A stretch of 26,807 nt of DNA, from positions 1-26,807 of the forward strand of contig JALTDI010000108.1 of NCBI GenBank assembly GCA_027074255.1. The letters run 5' to 3'. Of the stretch, positions 15,107-23,342 are shown one piece after another. Position 1 is the first letter of the stretch. Each line of letters begins with the position of its first letter. This DNA comes from Desulfurellales bacterium (GTDB lineage Bacteria; Campylobacterota_A; Desulfurellia; Desulfurellales; Hippeaceae). Both the position numbers and the translations under genes were made by a program. The notes beneath the pieces are model-generated. The model made no database searches and was not told the origin of the DNA. It was given only the letters and a program-made list of their open reading frames with translations.

Positions 15107-16117
15107 ATGGGAAAAAAGAAAATTAATAAAGTGGGATGGTGGTTCCTTGGAGTAGGAGCAGTTATTTTATTTATAGTTGCTCTTAATATGTTTCACGAGT
15201 ACGGCAGCAGCGGTAAAGTTAAGCTTCTCTCAAAGGCCACTGTTGACGGTAAATTAAACCCCGGTGAATATACCAACAGTTTTACAGATAAGAAAAACGG
15301 GTACAAACTGTATTGGAGAATAAGCGGTAAAAACATATATTTTGGTATGCATTCGCCCAAAAAAGGTTGGGTTGCTGTCGGTCTCGGCGCAAAGAAAGCC
15401 ATGCAGGATGCAGATATATATATTGCTTATGTAAAGGACGGCAAAGCACATATAAGAGAAGAATGGGGAAACACCCCTTATTCACATATACCGATAAAAA
15501 ATATGGGTGAAAAAAATGACGTGGAAAAATATGCCGGTAAGATAAATTCAAACGGTATAGATATTGAATTTGAAAGGCCTCTGAAAGTTTTACAGAAGCA
15601 TACAAAATCCATAGAAAAAAGGGACATGAACGTTATATTTGCTTTTTCCACTGCTGCCGATTTTACGACATATCACGGTGCAGGCTCAAGAGGCTCTACA
15701 AAGATAAACTTCTTTGCAGTCTCAAAGGCAAAAAAGAGTGGCGGCTTAAAGATGTGGGTTGAGGATGTGAAATCGTATCAGATAGCCGCTATTACCTGGG
15801 GAGTCCTGTTTTTAATGGCGGCATTTATAGCTTTTGTCAGTGTTTGGATTGAAAAAGACTCTGACAGCCCGATTCATGTTAGAAAAGAAATTGTTGGAAT
15901 AGGCCCTTTTATTAGCATACTGACTCTCGGTATATTGGATATAATTTTGATCATTGCATTTATAGTCGAACTGTTTTCTAAAACAACTCCGTCTGTTCGA
16001 GGACTTACCGCTTCATTGGTTTTTTTACTGATTGCTGTTATGATTGCTTTGTATAGGCACTACTATATTGATGAAGAGGTTATGGTTCACGAAATGGACG
16101 ATGAGCTTCCATGGTAA
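15107..16117 (+). CDS. Membrane-anchored DOMON-domain protein (possible b-haem)
   Basis: The 336-residue protein has an N-terminal helix (about 11-28), a periplasmic DOMON domain (about 40-205) and three C-terminal helices (224-244, 263-286, 295-316). The DOMON part shows the beta-sandwich pattern GWVAVGLG...MQDADIYIAYV with M99 and, later, YHGAGSRGS with H190; in cytochrome DOMON domains a Met and a His at these places bind haem b. It could be an electron carrier between the quinol-oxidising complex and NosZ. It lies between the NosD paralogue and the Rieske gene. Confidence 0.75.
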   Translation: MGKKKINKVGWWFLGVGAVILFIVALNMFHEYGSSGKVKLLSKATVDGKLNPGEYTNSFTDKKNGYKLYWRISGKNIYFGMHSPKKGWVAVGLGAKKAMQDADIYIAYVKDGKAHIREEWGNTPYSHIPIKNMGEKNDVEKYAGKINSNGIDIEFERPLKVLQKHTKSIEKRDMNVIFAFSTAADFTTYHGAGSRGSTKINFFAVSKAKKSGGLKMWVEDVKSYQIAAITWGVLFLMAAFIAFVSVWIEKDSDSPIHVRKEIVGIGPFISILTLGILDIILIIAFIVELFSKTTPSVRGLTASLVFLLIAVMIALYRHYYIDEEVMVHEMDDELPW

Positions 16118-16133
16118 AATTAAGGGGGTAAAA

Positions 16134-16742
16134 ATGGGTGAGAAAAAGATAGTGTATAACGAATGTACAACAAGAAGAAAGATTTTAAAGGGTATGCTGG
16201 GTATTGCCGGTGTCGGAGCTTTGGGCGGATTGACATTGTCTTTTGGAACAATCAAATCTCCCTCAAATAAGAAAAAGAGGCAAAAAGTGGCAAAGGGAGA
16301 CAAACTTGTTTTTGCCGTAGGACCCAATGCCGGTAAATTGATAAACATGAAAGATTTGCCGCTCAAAAAAGGAATCCTTGCTTTTCCAAAAGGCAAAGAA
16401 GAACACAATAACCTCATACTGCTGTTTCATGCCGAAGAGAAGGAGTTTCAAAAACCGACAAAGATTGGCTACACCGTCGAGGGTTTTTGTGCATACAGCG
16501 CTATCTGCACACACATGGGATGTACCGTAGAATGGTATCCTCAAAAACAGTTTTCTTTTGATTTTCCACATCTATTTTGTCCGTGCCATCAATCTGTGTT
16601 CGATGTATTTCATGGAGCAAAGGTATTGGCAGGTCCTGCACCGAGGCCGCTCCCTCAACTGCCCTTAATGATAGCCGACAATACAATATCGGCGGCAGGT
16701 GATTTTGACGGACCGATAGGGCCTAAACAGGGGGTGGAGTAG
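16134..16742 (+). CDS. Rieske iron-sulfur protein of a cytochrome bc-type complex
   Basis: The 202-residue protein has a Tat-type anchor (TRRKILK, 13-19, then a hydrophobic helix to about 38) and a [2Fe-2S] Rieske centre with CTHMGC (125-130) and CPCHQS (149-154); ligands are C125, H127, C149 and H152, with the disulfide pair C130/C151. The spacing between boxes fits the family. It should take electrons from menaquinol at the Qo site of the cytochrome b encoded next, one base away. ATG 16134 follows AAGGGGG and is preferred over longer starts inside the previous gene. Confidence 0.94.
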   Translation: MGEKKIVYNECTTRRKILKGMLGIAGVGALGGLTLSFGTIKSPSNKKKRQKVAKGDKLVFAVGPNAGKLINMKDLPLKKGILAFPKGKEEHNNLILLFHAEEKEFQKPTKIGYTVEGFCAYSAICTHMGCTVEWYPQKQFSFDFPHLFCPCHQSVFDVFHGAKVLAGPAPRPLPQLPLMIADNTISAAGDFDGPIGPKQGVE

Positions 16743-16743
16743 C

Positions 16744-17970
16744 ATGTACGATTGGATTAATGAAAGACTTGATTTGGATAGGTTCAAAGATAAATATTTA
16801 ACCAAGGTTTTCCCCGTGCACCCCACATATTTTTTTGGTGAAATAGCTTTATTTAGTTTTGTAATACTTGTGTTGACAGGAATATATCTTTTGTTTAGCT
16901 ATGTTCCTTCATCCGAAATAATAAAGGTCGGCGGCAAAAAAATGCCGGCTGCATACCATAGCATTTTAATGATAAATGCTCAGCCTCTCGGTTTGATGAT
17001 GAGATATGTGCATCACTGGGCTGCTCATATAATGATAGCTGCTGTAATGTTGCATATGGCGAGGGTCTTTTTCTCGGGTTCATTTAAAAAGCCGAGAGAG
17101 ATAAATTGGTTTATAGGTATGATTTTATTAACGCTTGCAATCCTTGCCGGCTTTACGGGCTATTCATTGCCTTTTGATGCTCTTTCAACCGTTGCTACGG
17201 GAATAGGATACGAAATTGCAAATTCCGTGCCCTACATTGGTAATGCCGTTGCAAAATTTGTCTTTGCAGGCAAATTCCCAGCTCCCGGTTCATTGCAGAG
17301 GCTTCTTATGTATCATGTTGTGCTGCTTCCGGCCATAATTGCTGCCGTGATAGGCATTCATATGGCCATAATGGTAAAGCAGAAACATACCCAGCCTTAT
17401 AAGAATAAAGATATTGCAAAAAGCGGCAAAATTCTCGGAATACCATTATATCCGCAGCAGATGAGTCTTATGATGTTCGTTTTTTTCTTTGTTTTTGCAG
17501 TGCTTTTTTTCCTATCAGCATTTTTGCCTGTTCACAATGTTGAATATTTCGGGCCTCCTACACTGCAGACACCCATGGTTAAACCCGACTGGTATTTATT
17601 ATGGATATTCGGCATAATAAAACTAATACCCGGAACATGGAATATACCGCTTAGCGCGACAGCCTCTATAAGCCCTGAGGTGATAGGGGGACTTATTTTG
17701 CCGAGTATTATTATGCTGATAATAGCCATTGTACCGTTTCTTTCATATTCAAAAGAGTCTGTGGATTATTGGGAACCTGCAAGTTTGAGGCCGATAGGGA
17801 CATCTCTTGGAGTATCTTTTATAGTTATGTTTATAGCTTTAAGTGTAACGGGCTACCAGGCTGAGCTCAACATACCGATATCCATATGTAGGATATATAC
17901 AATTGTGCTGCCGGCAATAGGTTTTTTTACAAGCTATTACCTGATTAAGATAAAAAGTATAAAAAAGTGA
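16744..17970 (+). CDS. Cytochrome b subunit of the quinol:cytochrome c oxidoreductase
   Basis: The 408-residue protein has about eight membrane helices. Haem ligands are H90 and H104 in one helix and H191 and H206 in another; the 14-residue gap between the latter is the b6-type spacing. The Qo motif is PDWY (281-284) rather than PEWY, a variant common in menaquinone-using complexes. Both the four-helix core and the subunit-IV-like part are in one chain. With the Rieske protein it should send electrons to the small cytochrome c next to it and on to NosZ or TorA. Confidence 0.94.
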   Translation: MYDWINERLDLDRFKDKYLTKVFPVHPTYFFGEIALFSFVILVLTGIYLLFSYVPSSEIIKVGGKKMPAAYHSILMINAQPLGLMMRYVHHWAAHIMIAAVMLHMARVFFSGSFKKPREINWFIGMILLTLAILAGFTGYSLPFDALSTVATGIGYEIANSVPYIGNAVAKFVFAGKFPAPGSLQRLLMYHVVLLPAIIAAVIGIHMAIMVKQKHTQPYKNKDIAKSGKILGIPLYPQQMSLMMFVFFFVFAVLFFLSAFLPVHNVEYFGPPTLQTPMVKPDWYLLWIFGIIKLIPGTWNIPLSATASISPEVIGGLILPSIIMLIIAIVPFLSYSKESVDYWEPASLRPIGTSLGVSFIVMFIALSVTGYQAELNIPISICRIYTIVLPAIGFFTSYYLIKIKSIKK

Positions 17971-17999
17971 TTGACTTGAAAGAGATTTTAGTGGATAAT
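17971..17999 (+). promoter_or_regulatory. Promoter before the small cytochrome c gene
   Basis: TTGACT (17971-17976) and GATAAT (17994-17999) are separated by 17 bases, each five of six to consensus. The start would be near 18006, leaving a short leader with AGGAGG before ATG 18029. The -35 begins directly after the cytochrome b stop, so this cytochrome can be made apart from the nos operon. Confidence 0.6.
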
Positions 18000-18028
18000 T
18001 AAAAAAAGAAAAAAAGGAGGATATATTT

Positions 18029-18385
18029 ATGAAAGTAAAGTTTTTGGCAACCGCAGCTTTTGGAGCTTGTATGCTATTTGCAGGCAGCAATATCTCTTTT
18101 GCTGGTGATAAAAGCCCCGGCTATAAATTGGTTAAGGCGAACGGCTGTTTAGCCTGTCACTCTGTGGATCAGAATAAAGTCGGACCCTCTTACAAAGTTA
18201 TAGCCCAAACGAACAAAAAATTGTACGCTAAAGACGCTATAAAGCATATAGAAGAAGCCATAGAAAAGGGTTCAAAAGGTGTGTATAAAAAACTTGGAAT
18301 TACAGCTGTTATGCCTCCCTACGGATATCTTGGAAAAGAAAAGATTGAAACCATAGCAAAGTGGATTTTATCCCAGTCAAAATGA
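18029..18385 (+). CDS. Small periplasmic cytochrome c (c551/c552-like)
   Basis: The 118-residue precursor has a Sec signal (1-25), haem motif CLACH (40-44) and axial M95 in VMPPYG. It is a class I cytochrome of the small c551 type and a plausible shuttle from the Rieske/cytochrome b complex to NosZ or the TorA module. A strong ribosome site (AAAAAGGAGG) precedes the start, and a terminator follows 28 bases after the stop, so it is the last gene of the nos region. Confidence 0.92.
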   Translation: MKVKFLATAAFGACMLFAGSNISFAGDKSPGYKLVKANGCLACHSVDQNKVGPSYKVIAQTNKKLYAKDAIKHIEEAIEKGSKGVYKKLGITAVMPPYGYLGKEKIETIAKWILSQSK

Positions 18386-18412
18386 GAAGCTAATTGTATT
18401 CCCATATAGCAC

Positions 18413-18451
18413 AAAAAAAGAGGGGGGATTGCAATCTCTCCTCCTTTTTTT
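18413..18451 (+). terminator. Strong, probably bidirectional terminator after the nos region
   Basis: An A-run and GAGGGGGGA (18419-18428) pair with TCTCTCCTCC (18435-18444) and a T7 tract (18445-18451) around a short ATTGCAAT-centred loop, with a few G-T pairs and one mismatch. It separates the nos genes from torA. Confidence 0.8.
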
Positions 18452-18524
18452 AATAGGTCGGCTACATTGGGTTTAGGTAACGCTCTTTAATTAATATTTA
18501 GCTATTTTCTTAAAAGGAGGATTT
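18452..18524 (+). promoter_or_regulatory. Leader of torA, no clear promoter
   Basis: After the terminator only 73 bases precede torA. The best promoter-like pair is TTGGGT (18467-18472) with TAATAT (18492-18497), a 19-base spacing and a poor -35. AAAAGGAGG ends six bases before the ATG. No FNR-type box was seen. Confidence 0.3.
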
Positions 18525-20957
18525 ATGAGCGAGAAAAAAAACGGATTGAGCAGGCGTAATTTTATTAAAACAACAGCGGCGGCCGGTGCCTTGGCTTACG
18601 CAGCCCCTTCTGTCTTTGCAAAAAGATTGCCGAGCAAACCCGTATTGGATACATACACAACTCCTACCGCTACTCACTGGGGCTCTGTTGAGGCTATCGT
18701 AGAAGGCGGAGAGTTCACAAGAGTTAAAGCCTTTAAAGATGATTACCCGATACCGATGACGCAGGGTCTTGCAGACAGGGTAAATGCTCAAAATAGGGTA
18801 AAATACCCTATGGTGCGAGAAAGCTATTTAAAACACGGATATAGGAGCAACAAAGCTTTGAGGGGCAGGGATAAGTTCGTAAGGGTAAGCTGGGAAAAGG
18901 CTTATGATATTATCGCAAAAGAGATGAAAAGAATTAAATCAAAATACGGCAATTCCGCTTTCTTTGCCGGCAGCGTAGATTGGCATAGTGTGGGTAAACT
19001 GCATGCCGCACCGACCCTTTTGAGAAGAATGTTGAATCTATACGGTGGATTTACGGATGATACGGGCGATTTCAGTGTTCAGGCTGCAATGACGATATTA
19101 CCCCATGTTACGGGTAATATAGAGGTTTATGATAAACAAACGGCCTGGCCTACAATAATAGAGCATACGGACACGGTTATTCTTTGGGCTGCCGATTTGC
19201 TGAAAAACAATCAGATAGGATGGGACCCGCCAGATCATTACGCTTATAATGCAATAAAAAAACTTAAAGAAAAAGGCAAAAAAATTATATCCATCGACCC
19301 TCGATATACCGATACAACAGAATTTTTAAAGGCCGATTGGATAGCCATAAGACCCAATACCGATGTTGCCATGATGCTTGCAATAGCTTACACGCTATAT
19401 AAGGAAAACCTCTATGATAAAGCATTTTTAGACAAATATACCGTTGGATTCGACAAATTTTTACCGTATTTGCTCGGAAAAACAGACGGTGTCGAAAAAA
19501 CACCAGAATGGGCTTCAAAGATTGCCGAAATAGATGCCGATACGATTAAAAAAATAGCGAGAGTTATGGCAAAAGGGCGCACAATGATAATGAGCGGCTG
19601 GGCAACCCAGAGACAGGACCATGGAGAGCAGGCTCCCTGGATGGTAGTTACGCTTGCCGCTATGCTGGGACAGATAGGTCTTCCGGGCGGCGGCTTCGGT
19701 TTTAGTTATCATTATGCATCAGGCGGTGCACCTGAGGCCAATGCTCCATCTCTTCCGGGTATTTCATCTCAAGATAATCCGGTGAAGACGGAAATACCGT
19801 TTGCCCACGCCGTAAGTGATTTATTGCTTCACCCTGGCAAAGTTATTGATTTTAACGGTTCAAAGATTAAATATCCCTTGATAAAACTTGTCTGGTGGGC
19901 CGGCGGCAACCCGATGAGCCATCAAATGGATAGAAATAGAGAGATAAAAGCCTGGAGAAGGCCGGACACTATAATAATTAACGAAATTTATTGGACGTCA
20001 ACGGCAAAGTTTGCCGACATAGTTCTGCCTGTGACGACTACTTTTGAAAGAAACGATATAGAAATTATAAGCGAATACACAAATAGATATATCGTTGCCA
20101 TGAAAAAAACCGTGGAACCGCTTTATGAGTCAAAGAGCGATTATGATATATTTGCAGGTATATCAAAGAAACTTGGATTTGAGAAGAAATTCAGCGAGGG
20201 CAAAACCGATATGGACTGGATAAAACAGTTCTATTCTATCGCGCAAAAGCAGGCTAAGATTAAGAAACTTAATATGCCTGAATTTGATGAATTCTGGGAT
20301 AAGGGCTATGTTGAATTCCCTGTCACCGAGGAGGCAAAGCAGTGGGTAAGGTATGGTGATTTTAGAGCAAATCCGCTCAAAAACCCGCTTGGCACCCCAT
20401 CAGGCAAGGTGGAAATCTTTTCCAACACAATAGCAAAGTTTAAGTACGACGATTGCCCCGGACATCCTACGTGGATGGAGCCCATAGAATGGCTCGGGAG
20501 CAAAAAAGCCAAAAAATACCCATTGCATATGGTATCGTCTCATCCGAAATTCAGACTGCATTCACAGCTTGATAATACATGGCTTAGAAGTCTCTATGAA
20601 ATAAACGAAAGAGAGCCGATGTGGATAAATCCTAAGGATGCTAAAAAATACGGAATCAAAGAGAATGATCTTGTAATGGTACACAATGCAAGGGGTAAAC
20701 TGCTTGCATCAGCTGTTATAACCGACAGGATAAGGCAAGGTGTTATACTTGTTCACGAGGGAGCCTGGTATGACCCTGATAAACCGGGTGAAGTCGGAGC
20801 TATGTGTAAACACGGCAACCCGAATCTTGTTACGCTTGATAAGGGGACGTCCAAATTAGCTCAGGGTAATATTGCAAACACCGTTTTAGTAAAGGTTACA
20901 AAATACAAAAAGACGCCGCCGAAGGTTACCGTCTTTGATGTGCCGGCGGGGGGTTGA
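18525..20957 (+). CDS. torA: TMAO/DMSO reductase, TorA-type molybdoenzyme
   Basis: The 810-residue protein belongs to the DMSO reductase family without an N-terminal iron-sulfur cluster, like TorA, TorZ and DorA. A Tat signal (SRRNFIK, 9-15, cleaved near FA-K) leads, followed by ATHWG (49-53), the Mo ligand Ser184 in GDFSVQAAM, EVYDKQTAWP, LGQIGLPGGGFGF and HEGAWYDPDKPGE, all close to E. coli TorA. At the place of DMSO reductase Tyr114, two residues before the Trp of HWG, there is Thr, which favours TMAO as substrate over DMSO, though other N- or S-oxides are possible. It binds bis-MGD. No TorD chaperone lies in the window. Confidence 0.92.
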   Translation: MSEKKNGLSRRNFIKTTAAAGALAYAAPSVFAKRLPSKPVLDTYTTPTATHWGSVEAIVEGGEFTRVKAFKDDYPIPMTQGLADRVNAQNRVKYPMVRESYLKHGYRSNKALRGRDKFVRVSWEKAYDIIAKEMKRIKSKYGNSAFFAGSVDWHSVGKLHAAPTLLRRMLNLYGGFTDDTGDFSVQAAMTILPHVTGNIEVYDKQTAWPTIIEHTDTVILWAADLLKNNQIGWDPPDHYAYNAIKKLKEKGKKIISIDPRYTDTTEFLKADWIAIRPNTDVAMMLAIAYTLYKENLYDKAFLDKYTVGFDKFLPYLLGKTDGVEKTPEWASKIAEIDADTIKKIARVMAKGRTMIMSGWATQRQDHGEQAPWMVVTLAAMLGQIGLPGGGFGFSYHYASGGAPEANAPSLPGISSQDNPVKTEIPFAHAVSDLLLHPGKVIDFNGSKIKYPLIKLVWWAGGNPMSHQMDRNREIKAWRRPDTIIINEIYWTSTAKFADIVLPVTTTFERNDIEIISEYTNRYIVAMKKTVEPLYESKSDYDIFAGISKKLGFEKKFSEGKTDMDWIKQFYSIAQKQAKIKKLNMPEFDEFWDKGYVEFPVTEEAKQWVRYGDFRANPLKNPLGTPSGKVEIFSNTIAKFKYDDCPGHPTWMEPIEWLGSKKAKKYPLHMVSSHPKFRLHSQLDNTWLRSLYEINEREPMWINPKDAKKYGIKENDLVMVHNARGKLLASAVITDRIRQGVILVHEGAWYDPDKPGEVGAMCKHGNPNLVTLDKGTSKLAQGNIANTVLVKVTKYKKTPPKVTVFDVPAGG

Positions 20958-20964
20958 TTTTTCA

Positions 20965-21591
20965 ATGAAAATTACTGCTTTGAGGTTTTTAACAACTGCT
21001 CTGTTTTTTTTGATATTCAGTTTAACCGGGTATGCATATGGAGGGGATGTTTTATATGCATCCTCTCCCGTTAATATCTTTTTGGACAACACGCACACAA
21101 AAGCAATAGGAACAGCTGAAATAGGTGCGAAGGTCTATCAGATAAAAAAGACCGGTCAATGGGTTGAGGTTAAAATCAAAGGGTGGCGGCAGAAAGGCTT
21201 GAAATCCATTATATACGCCTTTATGGGTAAGAGGATTTTAAAGGTTCAATTGACGCCTGTCGGGGAAAAGTTTGTAAATGTCTTAAAGACCATAAAGGAT
21301 AAAGATACGCAGCTGACATGGTATGAGGTTGAAATCAGCAATGTATGGATAAATTCAAAGTACCTTGCTGACAGTATGGACAGCGTATGGCAATCCGTTT
21401 CAAAGCTATTTCACGAAAGATGTTCTATGTGCCACGCTCTGCCGAAATCAACAACATTTACGGCAAATCAGTGGCCGGCAACTCTGCGTGTTATGACAAG
21501 AAGAGCGGCTTTGGATAAAGAGCAGGCTGATGTTGTCTCTAAGTTTTTACAGTATCATGCAAAAGACACGAAAAATTTGAAAGAGGATTAA
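20965..21591 (+). CDS. TorC C-terminal-like monohaem cytochrome with SH3-like domain
   Basis: The 208-residue exported protein has a signal peptide (1-25), an SH3-like domain (about 28-75, with WVEVKIKGWRQKG), a linker with a YAFMGKRILK strand, and a haem motif CSMCH (153-157) followed by ALP and FTANQW, then RRAALDKEQADVV. This matches the C-terminal half of TorC/TorY, which hands electrons to TorA. The N-terminal tetrahaem NapC-like part is absent, and the protein starts with its own signal. ATG 20965 is used because the longer start at 20935 lies in torA and precedes the signal. It is the dedicated electron donor to TorA. Confidence 0.85.
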   Translation: MKITALRFLTTALFFLIFSLTGYAYGGDVLYASSPVNIFLDNTHTKAIGTAEIGAKVYQIKKTGQWVEVKIKGWRQKGLKSIIYAFMGKRILKVQLTPVGEKFVNVLKTIKDKDTQLTWYEVEISNVWINSKYLADSMDSVWQSVSKLFHERCSMCHALPKSTTFTANQWPATLRVMTRRAALDKEQADVVSKFLQYHAKDTKNLKED

Positions 21592-21592
21592 T

Positions 21593-22294
21593 TTATTTAA
21601 TTTTTTGCAAATATGCCGCTATGTCGTTGTAACCTGCCTCTTTTGCCTTTTTCAGCGCAGTATAATCGTTGACATCTCTTAGGGAGGTGTCAGCTCCTTT
21701 TTCAATTAAATATTTTACAACGTCGAAGTTGCCCCTAAATGCAGCCTTTATAAGAGCCGATTCTCCAAGCGAATCCTGAATGTCTATTTTTGCTCCTTTT
21801 TCAATCAAATATTTAACTATTTCTACAAAGCCGTCTCCTATTATTCCCTCGGAAGCTGTCATCAAAGCTGTGTTGCCGTAGTTGTTTTTTGCATTTATGT
21901 CAGCTTTGTGCTCACAAAGATATTTTACCGTTTCAAACATACCCCTTTTTGCGGCCTCAATTAGGGGTGTGTTGTTCCATTTATCCTTGGCATTTACGAA
22001 AGCTCCGCTGTCTATGAGCGTTTTGATTATTTCAAAATCGGCCTTTGAAACAATTGCTTCCATTAAAACGCTGTTGCCCCACATATTCTTTGCGTTTACC
22101 TTGGCTTTCTTTTCTATTAAGTATTTTACAACATCTATGCAGTTTGAGGCTGCGGCTTTCATAAGAGGTGTTTCTGAGAATTTATTTTTTCTGTTAATAT
22201 CTGCTCCCTGTTCAATGACTTTTTTCACTTTATCCAATCTGCATTCTTCTGCATATTCGGATAATTCCCTATTAAGCGAGGTTTTTGTTTTCAT
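21593..22294 (-). CDS. Ankyrin-repeat protein
   Basis: A 233-residue protein made of about seven ankyrin repeats, with the pattern TPLMKAA...DVVKYLIEKGADINAKN repeated from residue 8 to the end. There is no signal peptide or membrane helix, so it is cytoplasmic. Such repeats bind proteins; the partner cannot be told. The gene is convergent with the torC-like gene (one base between stops) and divergent from the metallo-beta-lactamase gene. AAGGAGA lies seven bases before the start. Confidence 0.92.
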   Translation of the reverse strand: MKTKTSLNRELSEYAEECRLDKVKKVIEQGADINRKNKFSETPLMKAAASNCIDVVKYLIEKKAKVNAKNMWGNSVLMEAIVSKADFEIIKTLIDSGAFVNAKDKWNNTPLIEAAKRGMFETVKYLCEHKADINAKNNYGNTALMTASEGIIGDGFVEIVKYLIEKGAKIDIQDSLGESALIKAAFRGNFDVVKYLIEKGADTSLRDVNDYTALKKAKEAGYNDIAAYLQKIK

Positions 22295-22332
22295 AGCTAA
22301 TCTCCTTAAAAATCAATAAATTCAGCTTTTTT

Positions 22333-22360
22333 ATAATAATGAATATCGTATATATTTCAA
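22333..22360 (-). promoter_or_regulatory. Predicted promoter for the ankyrin-repeat gene
   Basis: Read on the minus strand, TTGAAA (22360-22355) and TATTAT (22338-22333) are 16 bases apart, about 40 bases before the start codon. Both hexamers are near consensus. Confidence 0.5.
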
Positions 22361-22449
22361 CGTCAAAATTATTGCCTTTTTGATTTTTATGTTTACCGGT
22401 TTTGTGCTTTCGTATTTGAATTTGTTTTGCAGGTTTATTTTTTATTGAC

Positions 22450-22479
22450 TTGACAAAACCGCATCAAAGTCCTTATTAT
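22450..22479 (+). promoter_or_regulatory. Predicted promoter for the metallo-beta-lactamase/UbiD pair
   Basis: TTGACA (22450-22455) is perfect and TATTAT (22474-22479) is five of six, with an 18-base spacer. CGGAGG precedes ATG 22509. The 214-base divergent intergenic region 22295-22508 holds this promoter and the one for the ankyrin gene, and nothing else I recognise. Confidence 0.6.
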
Positions 22480-22508
22480 TAAATGAAATACTTATCGGAG
22501 GTATAGTT

Positions 22509-23342
22509 ATGGAGTTAAAAATTACTATCTTGGCTGAAAACAGTGTAGTTGTTCCCTTTGATGTCATAGGTGAACACGGTTTCAGCGCCTTTGTTGAAAC
22601 AGACGATTTTAATTTCCTCTTTGACACGGGACAGGGCAGGGCTCTTGTAAATAATTCGATAGCACTGAGAAAGGATTTAAGCAGCATCAAATTTCTATAC
22701 CTGTCTCACGGGCATTATGACCACACAGGCGGTATGGTCGATTTGTTAAAGATAAAATCACCGCTGGATGTGTATTCTCACCCCAATATCTTTTCAGAGC
22801 GTTATTGGTTTAAAGACGGCATAAAAAAATACATAGGCGTGCCTTTTAGCAGGGAATATCTTGAGAGCCTCGGTTCAAACTTCATATTTCACAAGGAATT
22901 TAAAGAGATAGACACAAATATTTTTTCATCCGGTGTTGTTGATAGAAATACGACTTTTGAAAAAATAGACAAAGAGATGAAGGTTAAAACACAAACAGGT
23001 GAACTTGTTCAGGATCAGATATGGGATGACTATTCTCTGGCGATAAAGACCTCTAAGGGGCTGGTTGTTATATTGGGTTGTGCGCACGCAGGCATAGTAA
23101 ACATACTTAACCACTTTATAGAAAAGACCAAAGAAAAGGAGATATATGCCGTTTTGGGCGGAACACATCTCGGTTTTGCAAACGACGAGCAGATAGACGA
23201 AACGATTAAAGTTCTTGATAAATACAACATACAAAAGCTCGGTGCATCTCACTGCACTGGATTGAGTGTAAGTGCAAAATTATTTAACAGACTGGGGGAT
23301 AGGTTTTTCTTTGCATCCGTCGGAGCTGTTCTTGAAATATGA
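22509..23342 (+). CDS. Metallo-beta-lactamase-fold hydrolase (COG1237-type)
   Basis: The 277-residue cytoplasmic protein has the zinc motif SHGHYDHTGG (66-75; H67, H69, D71, H72), then GCAHAGIVN and GASHCTGL, which carry later metal ligands. This layout, with the CAHAG and SHCTG boxes, is that of the COG1237 group annotated as dihydropterin-ribofuranosylaminobenzene phosphate synthase or unknown MBL hydrolase. The true substrate is unknown. It overlaps the UbiD gene by four bases (ATGA), so the two are translated together. Confidence 0.85.
   Translation: MELKITILAENSVVVPFDVIGEHGFSAFVETDDFNFLFDTGQGRALVNNSIALRKDLSSIKFLYLSHGHYDHTGGMVDLLKIKSPLDVYSHPNIFSERYWFKDGIKKYIGVPFSREYLESLGSNFIFHKEFKEIDTNIFSSGVVDRNTTFEKIDKEMKVKTQTGELVQDQIWDDYSLAIKTSKGLVVILGCAHAGIVNILNHFIEKTKEKEIYAVLGGTHLGFANDEQIDETIKVLDKYNIQKLGASHCTGLSVSAKLFNRLGDRFFFASVGAVLEI

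Noticed and set aside
16044..16133. Longer N-terminus for the Rieske protein starting within the DOMON gene
   Set aside because: It would put the ribosome site and 30 extra residues before the Tat motif; ATG 16134 has AAGGGGG at good distance.
18525..20957. Periplasmic nitrate reductase (NapA) or arsenate/polysulfide reductase
   Set aside because: There is no N-terminal [4Fe-4S] Cys motif and the Mo ligand position holds Ser184, both diagnostic of the TorA/DorA group.
22295..22508. FNR-type box in the divergent intergenic region
   Set aside because: TTGAC and ATCAA half-sites occur at about 22450-22466 but are eight bases apart instead of four, so they do not form a box.
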